Below are positions 17,693 to 27,432 of a stretch of 64,000 bases of DNA, piece by piece. A model generated the notes under the pieces. It did no database searches. It was not told the DNA's origin and saw nothing but the letters and a program-made list of their open reading frames with translations. The position numbers and the translations under genes are program-made. Position 1 is the stretch's first letter. The number at the start of each line of letters is the position of its first letter. This stretch comes from JBCCCJ01 sp039029315 (GTDB lineage Bacteria > Bacteroidota > Bacteroidia > J057): contig JBCCGK010000061.1 in the NCBI GenBank assembly GCA_039029315.1, positions 1 to 64,000 of the forward strand, in the 5' to 3' direction.

Positions 17693-19072
17693 ATGCGTAC
17701 CTATTCTTTCTACAACAGTTGTTGGAGGATTCCAATCAAAAATCTGATGCGATTGGGTGTACTCCTTCTGGGACTCTTGGTGTGGAATGGCCCACTATCA
17801 GCACAGAATTGCACGGCTTATGAAAGAGAGCTTCAAGAGTACTTTCTGGCACATCAAGCAGAGGATCGCTTGAATATGACGCGGATAGAGACTGTGTATA
17901 AGGCCTGCTCTCAACCGACAGAAAAGATGGAGTTGATCTACTATTATTTCCAGGCCATCAATACGATCAATTCTACGTCTTATCATGATTACCGGACATA
18001 TGAAGCTACGACCTTTTATTATGATCAGAGTGCCAGATTTTTTCCATTTCTGATCCAGGTGGGACCAGAGGAAGATACGTTTGTTGAGACGTATTTTGCG
18101 AAAGCATTTGAGTTGGAACAATGGCTTCAACGAGAAGCACGGCGATTGCGATATTCTCCTGAGAATCGATATTATGGGGAATCTGAAGATGAGTTGTGGG
18201 CAAAATCAAGTTCTGAACATGCGCGAGAGGCAGGTAACGCAAGAGGGGAGGAGGAAACAGAACAAGAATTCAAACGAAAGTTTAACCAGGGTGGACACTA
18301 TATCGACGAACTGCCTCCTTTTCTGGAGACAAGTGCAGGCTTTGAGCCTTTTGGATATGTTGGCTCTATCGGCGATCTCAATCTGATTGAGTATTTGGAT
18401 TGGCAACGAGCCGATGAATTATCACAGACCGCTCGCCTGGATTCCCGCCTACTTAGCCCTAACCGTGCTGCATGGATTGAATCCCTTCAAGCCACTCCCG
18501 GAGCCTATCTGGCATTGATGTCTATCCAGGATAATTTGGAAATCCGTCAAAATCCTTCTCCTTCATCTCCTATATTGGCCAATGCTTCTTTTGGAGAGGT
18601 GCTGGCTCAAGTGACAAAATACATGCCGGTCATTGATTCCGAGATTACCTTTCTTCCTGTGTTGACACAAAACGGGCAGGCTGGATGGATTGCTCAAGCA
18701 TTCGTGGTAGAACAAGGCAAACTTGCTGTCTGTATCACCAACACCCCAGCTTATACCAGATCCAACCAACGGGCTGATCGGAACGCCGTAGTCTTCTTTG
18801 CAGGAGAAATGATTGTGCTTGAAGGTGCAAGAGATGGATGGTTAAGAGTGGTAGGGAGGAATGGCAGAAAAAAAGGATGGATTTCTGGTACCGAATTTTT
18901 GAGTATCGATCCAGTTGACCTCTATATAGGAGAAAAAATGTTCGATGCACTGAAATCTACTGCCATTGTTACCAGAAAGTCTCAGCTAGAAGACATTCGA
19001 TCCGTCTCAGGATTTGAAGAATCCAATCTATCTCCTTATGTCGAGCGACTGATCAATCAATACAAACTGTAA
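17693..19072 (+). CDS. secreted SH3b-domain protein
   Basis: The start is ambiguous: ATG 17693 gives 459 residues, while ATG 17747 puts the hydrophobic leader (LGVLLLGLLVWNGPLSAQN) right at the N-terminus; both give an exported protein. Residues 60-230 are helical and Glu/Arg-rich. The C-terminal half holds two SH3-like units: LALMSIQDNLEIRQNPSPSS to GQAGWIAQAFV, and TNTPAYTRSNQRAD to GRKKGWISGTEFLS. Bacterial SH3b repeats often bind cell-wall peptides; there is no catalytic domain here to show a substrate. Both neighbours are separately transcribed. Confidence 0.65.
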   Translation: MRTYSFYNSCWRIPIKNLMRLGVLLLGLLVWNGPLSAQNCTAYERELQEYFLAHQAEDRLNMTRIETVYKACSQPTEKMELIYYYFQAINTINSTSYHDYRTYEATTFYYDQSARFFPFLIQVGPEEDTFVETYFAKAFELEQWLQREARRLRYSPENRYYGESEDELWAKSSSEHAREAGNARGEEETEQEFKRKFNQGGHYIDELPPFLETSAGFEPFGYVGSIGDLNLIEYLDWQRADELSQTARLDSRLLSPNRAAWIESLQATPGAYLALMSIQDNLEIRQNPSPSSPILANASFGEVLAQVTKYMPVIDSEITFLPVLTQNGQAGWIAQAFVVEQGKLAVCITNTPAYTRSNQRADRNAVVFFAGEMIVLEGARDGWLRVVGRNGRKKGWISGTEFLSIDPVDLYIGEKMFDALKSTAIVTRKSQLEDIRSVSGFEESNLSPYVERLINQYKL

Positions 19073-19223
19073 GCGCAAGTCTCTCATCAAAAAAGTGATC
19101 TGTTGACTGCTTGCCCAACATCAAGCAGTATTTGCACAACGATTTCTCACTAATCAAGGATTGAGCAACGAATATTCACGGCAAAAGATCTAGTCAGAGT
19201 TCACACCTTATTTTTTCCCATTC

Positions 19224-19958
19224 CTAAAGCGATAGCTTTTTGAAAATAGATTCCGGGATATGGCGAATCACAAGCATGATGTATCGCCACATCCATTTTG
19301 TATACAGAACATTCTTCTGTTTCCTTACTGCCTTCTTAATATCCCGGGCAACTTTCTCAGGTGTAGAAGTCAAAAGCGGAGGCAAATCCATCTCCTCAGT
19401 CATGGCTGTTGCCACAAATCCAGGCTTCACAGTCAATACATGAACGCCAGATTTGACCAAGCGATTGCGAAGCCCAGACAACAAAGCCGTAAATCCTGCC
19501 TTCCCACTCCCATATAAATAATTGCTTGCTCTGCCTCGTTCACCCGCCACGGAACTGATCCCAACGATGATTCCTTCCTTGCGGGATTCCATATCGTTGG
19601 CGATGTGGTGGAGAACTGATGCTGCTCCCAGGAAGTTCACTTCCAAAATCTCCTTTGCCTGTGACCACTCCTTCTCTGCGACTTCCTGTTGTCCCAAATA
19701 CCCAAATACACAGAAAACAAGATCAGGCTTGACCGAAAGGCTTTCATAAAAGGTCAGATGATCCGTATAAGCCAAGGCATCAAATTCTACGATATCAGCC
19801 TGTACATGGTAGCGAATCCCCAAATCAGAAACATCTGCTTCCAGACGCTTGCTGTTCCTTGCAGCTAGGATGAGTTTGGCTCCTTCCTGTGCATACTGAT
19901 GAGCAATCGCTCGTGCGATATCTGAGTGAGCACCTAAAATCAAGACATTCCTGGACAT
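19224..19958 (-). CDS. SDR oxidoreductase, DprE2-like
   Basis: From ATG 19958 a 244-residue short-chain dehydrogenase. The N-terminal nucleotide site reads LILGAHSDIARAIAHQYAQE, the active site YLYGSGK (YxxxK) near residue 150 follows ISSVAGERGR, and PGFVATAMT comes after it. The C-terminal tail (MWRYIMLVIRHIPESIFKKL) resembles the membrane-association tail of DprE2, the reductase that with DprE1 epimerises decaprenyl-phospho-ribose to the arabinose form. A UbiA-type phosphoribosyltransferase of the same pathway is 28 kb away at 47891-48763, but no DprE1 is seen in the window. A TAGATTTG at 20026-20019 could be a -7 element. Confidence 0.75.
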   Translation of the reverse strand: MSRNVLILGAHSDIARAIAHQYAQEGAKLILAARNSKRLEADVSDLGIRYHVQADIVEFDALAYTDHLTFYESLSVKPDLVFCVFGYLGQQEVAEKEWSQAKEILEVNFLGAASVLHHIANDMESRKEGIIVGISSVAGERGRASNYLYGSGKAGFTALLSGLRNRLVKSGVHVLTVKPGFVATAMTEEMDLPPLLTSTPEKVARDIKKAVRKQKNVLYTKWMWRYIMLVIRHIPESIFKKLSL

Positions 19959-20216
19959 GATAGGTTTATTCAAAGAGATGATTTTTTCAAAAGTGTAAGA
20001 TTCCCCTATAAGATTCCTCAAATCTATTCTTTTTTTGGGGAAATAAATCAGAGAATCTACCCCCATATTTCTGAGAACATTCCTCTTGACAGGTTTAGCA
20101 ACACATTCCATTTTCATTCTTGAACAATCAATCAATGAATCAAGAAGCGATTTTTCTCCCTAAAGATTAGGAAAGCAGCAGCCTGATTTTGCTTATCATA
20201 TTTACATAAGAGGCCG

Positions 20217-20224
20217 TAATTTTG
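20217..20224 (+). promoter_or_regulatory. possible -7 element of the T9SS cargo gene
   Basis: TAATTTTG matches the Bacteroidota -7 consensus TANNTTTG exactly and lies 38 bp before the ATG at 20263. A TTTTG at about 20188 could be the upstream box, but the spacing (about 25 bp) is a little long. Confidence 0.35.
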
Positions 20225-20262
20225 ACCACTGATAAATTAATACAGTGAGATATTTTTCAAGA

Positions 20263-23200
20263 ATGAAGGAAGTTGTCGTCTTTTGTGTTTCCTTGCTAGT
20301 TCTGCTCGGAAGCCCAATGGCACAGGGCGTATTTGAGATGTCGAATGACTCAATCAATGTCTGTGAAGGTCAATTGCTCGACAGCAATGACGGAGTTGTA
20401 TTTGGCAACTATGATCACAATGAAAACTATACCTTCACAATCTGCATCCCTGAAGAAGACGCCAATATTACCATGAATTTTCTCTCCTTCTGTACAGAGG
20501 AAGATTTTGATTCATTGAGAATTTATGATGGAGCAGACACTTTATCTCCTCAAATCGGACCTGCATATCATGGGACGAATTCTCCAGGAACCATCAATAC
20601 CAGCGGAAACTGCATTACACTCAACTTTATTTCTGATGCCAATATCACCTGTAGTGGATGGGTAGCCCAATGGTCTACTCAAGTGACTGTTCCGACGGTT
20701 CCGCCGATCGGTCTGGATGATCTCAGCCCTCCTTGTAGCACCAATAGTCTATTGGTCAATTTTGCCAATCCTATAAGTTGTTCTGACCTGCTTTCTGGAG
20801 TCTTTACTATTTCAGGGCCTGTATCTCAAAACATCACCAATATTTCGCCACAAAATTGTGTGGATGACAGCACCTTTTCTGTGAACATAGATTTCTCTCC
20901 TGGCTTGAGCAAAAGTGGGTATTATTCCATCTCTTTTGTGAATTCCTTTGTGGATGTTTGTGGGACTCCCTGGCTACTCTCAGCCGAAGATTCACTGTTC
21001 ATTGACGATTGTCCGATCGAAATAGCCTTGATTGCGAGCCCGCAAATCCTGTGTCCGGGGCAATGTAGCGAATTACGTGTCGAAGCTACTGGCGGAGACC
21101 TGGAAACCTATCATTATTCGTGGAGTGGTGGTTTGCCTGATTCGACAGGTCCGTTCCTTTTGTGCCCGGATTCTAGTCTGGTGTATACGGTGCAAGTCAG
21201 TGATGAGAGCAATTCCCCCATTGCTACGGATACCATTTTGATTTCGATGCGAACAAATCCCAAGATATTTGCCGACAGTAGCTTTTGTCAATCGGAATCT
21301 GGAGTTTATCTACAAGCTGTTCCTACTGGAGGAAACTGGATAGGAAGTGGAGTTGTCAATTCTTCCACGGGCTGGTTTGATCCAGGGACAGCGAATACGG
21401 GGCACAATACACTGATCTATACAGATCCATTTGGCTGTGTAGACTCTACAGAAGTAGAGGTTCGCGCCATAGATGCTGGTGAAGATGAAGCTTCATGTCC
21501 TGATGGGATTGAGTTCCTCCTGAACAACTTCTCGCCTTCAGGCGGTATCTGGTCAGGGGACTTCGTAAGTGATACCGGCCTATTTAGCCCCCCTCCACAT
21601 GCAGATACCGTTAGCCTCACCTATTCGATCAATGGATGCACAGACAGTAAGGAGGTGATTGTGTCTCCCATCTCTATCACCAATACGATTGATACCCTCT
21701 GTCAGTCCAATTCTCCGGTACAATTGACCTTCTCTCCCGGAGGGGGAATCTGGAGTGGAACTGGTATCACCAATTCTGGTTCAGGTACCTTTTCCCCCAT
21801 CGTTTCGGGACCAGGTAGTCATACGCTTATGTATGACCTGAACGGATGTCAGGACAGTATCACTATAAATGTCATTGCCTTGTCAATTGGAGGAAACATA
21901 AGTATGTGTCCCAATAATGATCCAATTTGGCTCGGTGTCGTGAATCCGCCAGGAGGAACCTGGAGTGGCAATGGCATCATCAACCCTGATTCAGGAATCT
22001 ATGATCCAAGTTTTGTCACAACGAATTCCTTTATCGACACGATTACCTATACCTATGGATCGTGTGAGGATAGCCGATTCGTATTTGTCCGCAGGACTGT
22101 AGTGGGGGCGGACACTTTGGTGTTTTGCAAAGATCACGAATCTATCGAACTAGGAGCGAGCACCACATTGAATATCCCTTTTAATGGAACCTGGACAGGA
22201 CCAGGGGTGATTTCTCCCAGTTTGCCAGGAGAGTTTGACCCAGGCACAGCAGGCATCGGGACACATCATCTGATCTATGAAGCCAATGGCTGTGAAGACA
22301 CCTTGATCATGGTTGTTAAGGAAGGCGCAGGTCTCAAAGACACATCAGTCTGTGAGTTCAGTTCCCCGATTACGCTAGTGTCTGAACAATCAGGTGGTCG
22401 CTGGTCAGGACCAGGAATTATTGATTCTTCAGGAATATTTGATCCCCAGATTGTAGGAACGGGGGTGTATATCATCGACTATGAGACACCACAAGGCTGC
22501 CTGGACTCTGTTTCGATTGAGGTTTTCCCCCCACCAACGCCACAGATACTTGACCTGGCTGGGATTCATTGCTATCAGGATACCATCATTCCTTTGAGAG
22601 GGTATCCTTCAGGTGGATATTTCTATGGCCCTGGAATAATTGACGATAGCCTACATGTATTGTTAGCAGATTCCGGGACGCATCCAATCACTTATTTTTT
22701 CGGACAAGATGCGTGCATGACATTTACTACTTCATACATTCAGATCAATCCTCCCCTTCAAGCCAAGATTGAAAGTCTTGGGGATACGATTATCTGTCAC
22801 AATTCATTTGCAACTCTAGTTGCAACTGCAGAAGGGGGAACAGGTTCGAACTACTCCTACTATTGGCCACATGCACAAAACACAGAAGATACCATCGGTG
22901 TTACCCCAACGGAAACCCAAACCTACCAAGTCGTGGTTCATGATGGTTGTTCAATCGAAGATACCACAGACATCACCATTTCGATCAAGGAAGATTTTCA
23001 GGTAGAGTTTGTCACCAGTGATCCTGTATGTGTGGGTGAGCAAGGATACATTGTGCCCAAAATGACTCCAGATGGTCTATACGCTGTTCAGTGGGAGGAT
23101 GCCAACAGGATCAACGGAGATACACTATTCGGTGATGCATTTTTCAGATATCGGGCCAGAGTCATAGATGTTCTTCAGGGATGTGAAAAGGAGGTAGAAG

Positions 23201-23778
23201 CCGAAATTCCAAGTCATGAGTTCGTCTATGCAGCTTTCAGTCCCAATCCAAATCAGGAATGTGTCACAACTCAGGATCCAACCTATGTATTTCTCAACAA
23301 GTCTGAAGGAGCAAGTCAAGGGATGTGGGATTGGGGAGATGGAAGCAGCGAGCCTTTTATTCCTGGAGAAAATCCTTCTCACACCTATCCTTCTGATATT
23401 CGATCATATCATGTCACCCTCTATCTTGACAATGGATTTGGATGTCAGGATACGGCGCGAGCAGAAGTCTGTATTGCAGCTGAGAAATGGGCTGTATATG
23501 TTCCGAATGTCTTTTCGCCCAATCAAGATCTCGTCAATGATTATCTAGAGGTGAGTGCCAAAGGCATTCATGATTATCATTTAAAGATTGTCAGCAGAAT
23601 GGGACATATGGTATTCGAATCATACAACCCTTCCGAGAGTTGGGATGGATACTTCAAAGGTCGAATGGCGCCTGAGGGCGTGTATATGTATCACCTGACA
23701 GGAATTATCGAAAGTGATGATCCAGCAGAGCATCTCAACCCTTTGGAGCGAGTTGGAACAATCACACTGATTCGTTAG
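20263..23778 (+). CDS. large secreted repeat protein with CUB-like domain and T9SS type-B sorting domain
   Basis: ATG 20263 (after a GTG at 20245) gives 1171 residues. In order: a signal peptide (VVVFCVSLLVLLGSPMAQG); a CUB-like domain to about 140 with paired Cys and DFDSLRIYDGAD; a linker; at least six related units at about 350-790 with the pattern GGxWSGxGI...LIYxxxGCxDS (for example GGIWSGTGITNSGSGTF); a PKD-like unit near 1020 (MWDWGDGSS, SHTYP); and from about 1075 the gliding-motility-associated C-terminal domain (VPNVFSPNQDLVNDYLEV; WDGYFKGRMAPEGVYMYHL). The last is the type-B signal that sends cargo through the type IX system and usually leaves it on or released from the cell surface. 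Adhesion is a likely role. Its 3' end overlaps the convergent DUF368 gene by 17 bp. Confidence 0.85.
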   Translation: MKEVVVFCVSLLVLLGSPMAQGVFEMSNDSINVCEGQLLDSNDGVVFGNYDHNENYTFTICIPEEDANITMNFLSFCTEEDFDSLRIYDGADTLSPQIGPAYHGTNSPGTINTSGNCITLNFISDANITCSGWVAQWSTQVTVPTVPPIGLDDLSPPCSTNSLLVNFANPISCSDLLSGVFTISGPVSQNITNISPQNCVDDSTFSVNIDFSPGLSKSGYYSISFVNSFVDVCGTPWLLSAEDSLFIDDCPIEIALIASPQILCPGQCSELRVEATGGDLETYHYSWSGGLPDSTGPFLLCPDSSLVYTVQVSDESNSPIATDTILISMRTNPKIFADSSFCQSESGVYLQAVPTGGNWIGSGVVNSSTGWFDPGTANTGHNTLIYTDPFGCVDSTEVEVRAIDAGEDEASCPDGIEFLLNNFSPSGGIWSGDFVSDTGLFSPPPHADTVSLTYSINGCTDSKEVIVSPISITNTIDTLCQSNSPVQLTFSPGGGIWSGTGITNSGSGTFSPIVSGPGSHTLMYDLNGCQDSITINVIALSIGGNISMCPNNDPIWLGVVNPPGGTWSGNGIINPDSGIYDPSFVTTNSFIDTITYTYGSCEDSRFVFVRRTVVGADTLVFCKDHESIELGASTTLNIPFNGTWTGPGVISPSLPGEFDPGTAGIGTHHLIYEANGCEDTLIMVVKEGAGLKDTSVCEFSSPITLVSEQSGGRWSGPGIIDSSGIFDPQIVGTGVYIIDYETPQGCLDSVSIEVFPPPTPQILDLAGIHCYQDTIIPLRGYPSGGYFYGPGIIDDSLHVLLADSGTHPITYFFGQDACMTFTTSYIQINPPLQAKIESLGDTIICHNSFATLVATAEGGTGSNYSYYWPHAQNTEDTIGVTPTETQTYQVVVHDGCSIEDTTDITISIKEDFQVEFVTSDPVCVGEQGYIVPKMTPDGLYAVQWEDANRINGDTLFGDAFFRYRARVIDVLQGCEKEVEAEIPSHEFVYAAFSPNPNQECVTTQDPTYVFLNKSEGASQGMWDWGDGSSEPFIPGENPSHTYPSDIRSYHVTLYLDNGFGCQDTARAEVCIAAEKWAVYVPNVFSPNQDLVNDYLEVSAKGIHDYHLKIVSRMGHMVFESYNPSESWDGYFKGRMAPEGVYMYHLTGIIESDDPAEHLNPLERVGTITLIR

Positions 23779-24691
23779 TTGAAGCAGCCCAGCGTTCCAT
23801 TGCCCAAATAGCTATACCACCAACCACAATCAATAGAAAAGCAACCCAGGTCTCTCCCATAGCAAGATCTGGCAAATGCCAACTATATCCTGTGATGACT
23901 TCCTTGATTTCTCCTCCTTCTTTGGTGAATGTCTCCATCTTGGCTTGCTTCCAGGGCCAGATAACCAGAAGAGATCCGAGAACAAAACCTGTCAAAGTCG
24001 AGATCGTAACGTCTTTATAGTTCTTGAATACCCAGGATAGCAATCGAGAGAAGGCCAACAGGCCCAGACCTGCACCTATCGCCACAGGAATCAGAATTTC
24101 CAGATCAAAATTGCTGACGGCTTTGACCATAATCAATTCGTAGTTGCCTAGAATAATCAAGACAAAGGAGCCTGACAATCCTGGAAGGATCATGCTACAC
24201 ATCGCGATCACTCCGCAGATCATCAAATATATCAGTGAATCGTTTGGGTTGCTGGGAACCATTAATGCTAAAAAGACAGCCAAACCTGTCCCAATCACAA
24301 AAGCAGAAATACTCGCTGTGTTCCAATTTTGTACCGTTTTTCCAACGAAATACACAGACAGCAAAATCAATCCGAAAAAGAATGCCATGACCCACTTCTC
24401 ATAGGTAGGATCTTCCAGAAGAATTTCCAGTATTTTGGCTAGCGAAACGATGCTGACAGCAATCCCCCCAAAAATCATCAACAGGAATGTCCCATTGATG
24501 TGCGCCCAAAATCCTTTCAGGTCGAACTTCAGGAGTTTTTGGATCGCTGTCAAATCAAAAGACTTCACAGAATCGATCAATTCCTCATATATACCAGTGA
24601 TAAGAGCAATGGTGCCGCCGGACACGCCTGGGATCACATTGGCTGCTCCCATAGCCAGGCCCTTGAGAAATAAAATGACATTTGATTTCAT
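23762..24691 (-). CDS. DUF368 polytopic membrane protein
   Basis: The start MKSNVILFLKGLAMGAANVI at 24691 is the family-typical N-terminus; upstream codons in frame look non-coding. The protein of 309 residues has about eight hydrophobic helices and the conserved loops GAANVIPGVSGGTIALITGI and MCSMILPGLSGSFVLIILG. DUF368 proteins have been linked to undecaprenyl-phosphate recycling (the PopT/DUF368 flippase group), which would place it in envelope lipid-carrier return; here this is by family only. Confidence 0.85.
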   Translation of the reverse strand: MKSNVILFLKGLAMGAANVIPGVSGGTIALITGIYEELIDSVKSFDLTAIQKLLKFDLKGFWAHINGTFLLMIFGGIAVSIVSLAKILEILLEDPTYEKWVMAFFFGLILLSVYFVGKTVQNWNTASISAFVIGTGLAVFLALMVPSNPNDSLIYLMICGVIAMCSMILPGLSGSFVLIILGNYELIMVKAVSNFDLEILIPVAIGAGLGLLAFSRLLSWVFKNYKDVTISTLTGFVLGSLLVIWPWKQAKMETFTKEGGEIKEVITGYSWHLPDLAMGETWVAFLLIVVGGIAIWAMERWAASTNESV

Positions 24692-25154
24692 GGCCGCAAA
24701 GCTAGAAAAAATTGGCAGGAAGTAGTACATTCTCCCTTTGAATGGCTCAAAATAGTGTGAATTTGGAAAAGGAAGGAACAAATGTGTACAACAGAAGTGC
24801 ATAAAAAAATTAGGGGACTCTATCCCACTGGGAGAGTCAACCCTAACCCCTAGCTTCTGTATCTGGCGTAATGTCTAACAGAACACTTCAAAAGTAATGG
24901 GCTTAATCCATTTTTCAAAAAATATCTCAATGCTAATATTTTTCAGATGGAAAGGTTTTACTGGAAGTGAACATCGTATCTGGCATCCAAAGAAGTAAGG
25001 TTTGATACGATTTTATCCCTTAATTTCCTCCCATTCCCTCTTCCTGTAGCGGGAGTGCATATGAAGCTTTTGACAAAGGTGTAATTCAGTGATCAGGAAT
25101 TCTCGAATTTTTGACTTTCTGCGAAGTAAGAAGTAGGATTTTTTTCTTTCGTTT
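24692..25154. other. gene-free region between scpA and the DUF368 gene
   Basis: No ORF with protein-like character is seen. It holds a strong minus-strand terminator at 24803-24846 and about 300 bp of AT-rich sequence before scpA ends. Confidence 0.5.
24803..24846 (-). terminator. rho-independent terminator downstream of scpA
   Basis: TTAGGGGACTC...CCC and TGGGAGAGTC..CCCTAA form a long stem (24810-24846). Read on the minus strand it is followed by seven U residues (A-run 24803-24809). It would end the leftward sigma/anti-sigma/scpA transcript before the DUF368 gene. Confidence 0.7.
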
Positions 25155-25928
25155 TCACTCAACTTCCCCTTCTTTTCGAGTCAGCCAAAAGTTGTTAAAT
25201 CCCTCTCCAATCGTGATGGTGAGTCGTTGGGCTTGGACCAGCTCCAGGATGGCGAGAAAGCTAAAGACAATATATATTTCGTTGAGATCTTTGGATACAA
25301 AGGCAATGAAGTCTATGTGTTGAGTCTGAGATACCTCATGGAGCATTCGGTCCTTGATTTCTTCTACAGTATAAGGATACTGACGGATGACGTGTCGGGG
25401 TTTCTGGATTTTTTCATGATGCTTCTCCCAGATTCTTTGAAAAGCTCTCATGATGGTATATAGATCCATTCCATGAAGCTCTTCCTCTGGGAACTCCGAT
25501 TGCATAAAGAGTTTTTCTTCATTTTTGGAAAAACCACGCTTTATGCGTTCCAGTTGATCTGCTTCCATAGACACCAACTCCGACAAGACCAACTTATAGC
25601 GTTTATACTCCAACAACCTTTTGACCAGTTCCTCTCTGGGATCTATCTCCTCCCCAGCCTCATTCAACACAGGGCGGGGGAGAAGCATCTTGGCTTTGAT
25701 GCGCATCAGTGTGCTGGCTACCAGGATGAACTCTGCTGCGAGTTCTATGTTCATTTCCTGAGCAGCTTGCATATAATTCAGAAAATCCTGGGTAATCTTG
25801 GCGATAGGAATATCGTGAATATCCAGTTCGTCCCGCTCAATGAAGAACAATAACAAATCAAATGGTCCTTCAAACTGTGGGAGTTCGATTCGGTAGGTCT
25901 CGTTGGTTGGAGAAGAGGCAGTACTCAT
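25155..25928 (-). CDS. scpA: segregation and condensation protein A
   Basis: A 257-residue kleisin. The N-terminal motif YRIELPQFEGPFDLLLFFIE and ELDIHDIPIAKITQDFLNYM are diagnostic, with LAAEFILVASTLMRIKAKML after it; the C-terminal winged-helix part ends with VFSFLAILELVQAQRLTI. It bridges SMC heads in chromosome compaction. Its ATG overlaps the stop of the upstream membrane TPR gene by 4 bp, so it is co-translated with a sigma-factor operon. scpB and smc are not in the window. Confidence 0.93.
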   Translation of the reverse strand: MSTASSPTNETYRIELPQFEGPFDLLLFFIERDELDIHDIPIAKITQDFLNYMQAAQEMNIELAAEFILVASTLMRIKAKMLLPRPVLNEAGEEIDPREELVKRLLEYKRYKLVLSELVSMEADQLERIKRGFSKNEEKLFMQSEFPEEELHGMDLYTIMRAFQRIWEKHHEKIQKPRHVIRQYPYTVEEIKDRMLHEVSQTQHIDFIAFVSKDLNEIYIVFSFLAILELVQAQRLTITIGEGFNNFWLTRKEGEVE

Positions 25929-27427
25929 TGATTCTTCAAACTATCCAGTTGCACCTGAGCTTTTTCCTGATGCAAGTTTGTAGACTCTCCCAAACTTTGC
26001 AAATGCTTTTTTGCAGCTCTGGACCGCCCCAAAGTCAAATATACTTGTGCCAATTCCCATTTGGCATCATGATAGATCTTGGAATCCAAATTGTTTAGGA
26101 TGAGCTTGTAATAAGGTACTGCTTTTGATGGTTGTTTATCGGCTGTGTAGTTCAGCCCCATCATATACATCGCTGACTCATTATCTGGAGAACTATCCAG
26201 GACTTCCTGGATTTTCAGTCGGGCATCTTCATACTGTCCCTCAGCTTGCAAGGTCGATGCTTCTTCTAACAAATCTGCAATCAAAGCTGCTCTTGCTCTC
26301 TTGGCCTTGATCCGTTCCTCTTCTGTCATCTTAGGAACCTGCTCATATTTGGTATCCCGTTCTTTGGAGGTTTTCATCCTGTCTATTTTACTCTCCTGGC
26401 GACGAGATCGATTGGATCGGCCCATTTTTTCTTGCAAGACCACTGAATTGCTGAATTCTTTATCGTCTACTTGATGTTCTGGAATTTGAGCAAGTTCTTC
26501 TTTTGACAGATAGGGTTGTTCGTTGTTCTTGCCAGTTACTGAATCTGCCATTCCGGCAACAGTATTCGCTGTATTTGAATCCAAAAAGTCATCTTCGTCT
26601 GCCACAATATCAGCAGGCGACTCGGCAGGAGCTACCTCCCGCTCCAAAGGAGCTGGAATCACAGGAGGAGGGGATGTTTGGGTAACAACAGGGCTATTGA
26701 CGATTTCATTATCCTCTTGTTGTGTCTCTAATACTTTTCTGGTCGCTATATCAGGCCCGCTTGCACCTCCTTGCTCATTCTGTATCGGCTCCAGGAATTG
26801 AGATTGATCTTTGTTGGTCTCCGTCGCTGAGAAAGGAACTTCGAATGCAGGAATGTTATCAGCGCCCTCAACGGGAACGGGATTGCTAAAGTCTGATGCA
26901 GGATTTGTCTCCGGAGTAGCAGGTTGTTGGAAAGTCGTTGTTTCTGTTTCACCTTCTGTGTCGCGGAGAGATTCAGCAGAGGCAATGGGCGCTTCTTCCT
27001 CTACCATTGTTGAGGTTGTTATCCTTTCTGCGTGAGAAGTTTGTTTGAATTGGATCAATTCTCTCACCAACCACACACTGACCAGAAGCAGAGAAATACC
27101 TGCTGCAATGGACAAGGATAATTGTGTATAAGTCCTGGGCTGTACTCTGGATTTTCTTTTGCTGTTCAGTTGACGTTTTTTGCTTTTGTCGAGCAATCGC
27201 GTTCTGGATTGGGTCTTAATTCGAGTGATTGCCTGATTCATGCCCGAGGCATCATTGACCTGAGACAATCCTTCCATTACATCCGCAAATAAAGGATCGT
27301 CTACCATTCGGGATTCCAGTTCCACACGTTCCGCTTCTGACATCTCCCCATTGAGGTATCGATTCAATTGATCCAGTGAAGGAAATTGGCCCTGTTCTCC
27401 ATCATTTATGTATGTAAACTCACTCAT
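25925..27427 (-). CDS. membrane anti-sigma-like protein with TPRs
   Basis: A 500-residue protein. Residues 1-70 form a short cytosolic domain (LDQLNRYLNGEMSEAERVEL) similar to the N-termini of anti-sigma factors that start with 'YLxGEMSxxE'. A single membrane helix follows near 105-120 (LSLSIAAGISLLLVSVWLV). A long low-complexity Pro/Glu/Ser linker (about 130-330) leads to TPR-like repeats (AALIADLLEEASTLQAEGQY; AVPYYKLILNNLDS) at the C-terminus, expected outside. It starts 5 bp after the sigma factor gene stops and overlaps scpA by 4 bp, so it probably controls that sigma factor; no zinc ligands are seen. Confidence 0.7.
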   Translation of the reverse strand: MSEFTYINDGEQGQFPSLDQLNRYLNGEMSEAERVELESRMVDDPLFADVMEGLSQVNDASGMNQAITRIKTQSRTRLLDKSKKRQLNSKRKSRVQPRTYTQLSLSIAAGISLLLVSVWLVRELIQFKQTSHAERITTSTMVEEEAPIASAESLRDTEGETETTTFQQPATPETNPASDFSNPVPVEGADNIPAFEVPFSATETNKDQSQFLEPIQNEQGGASGPDIATRKVLETQQEDNEIVNSPVVTQTSPPPVIPAPLEREVAPAESPADIVADEDDFLDSNTANTVAGMADSVTGKNNEQPYLSKEELAQIPEHQVDDKEFSNSVVLQEKMGRSNRSRRQESKIDRMKTSKERDTKYEQVPKMTEEERIKAKRARAALIADLLEEASTLQAEGQYEDARLKIQEVLDSSPDNESAMYMMGLNYTADKQPSKAVPYYKLILNNLDSKIYHDAKWELAQVYLTLGRSRAAKKHLQSLGESTNLHQEKAQVQLDSLKNQ

Positions 27428-27432
27428 ATTTC

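Noticed and set aside
20263..23778. DNA-level tandem repeats in the large secreted protein gene
   Set aside because: The units are similar at protein level (GGxWSGxG) but their DNA has diverged, so they are described as domains and not as a repeat array.
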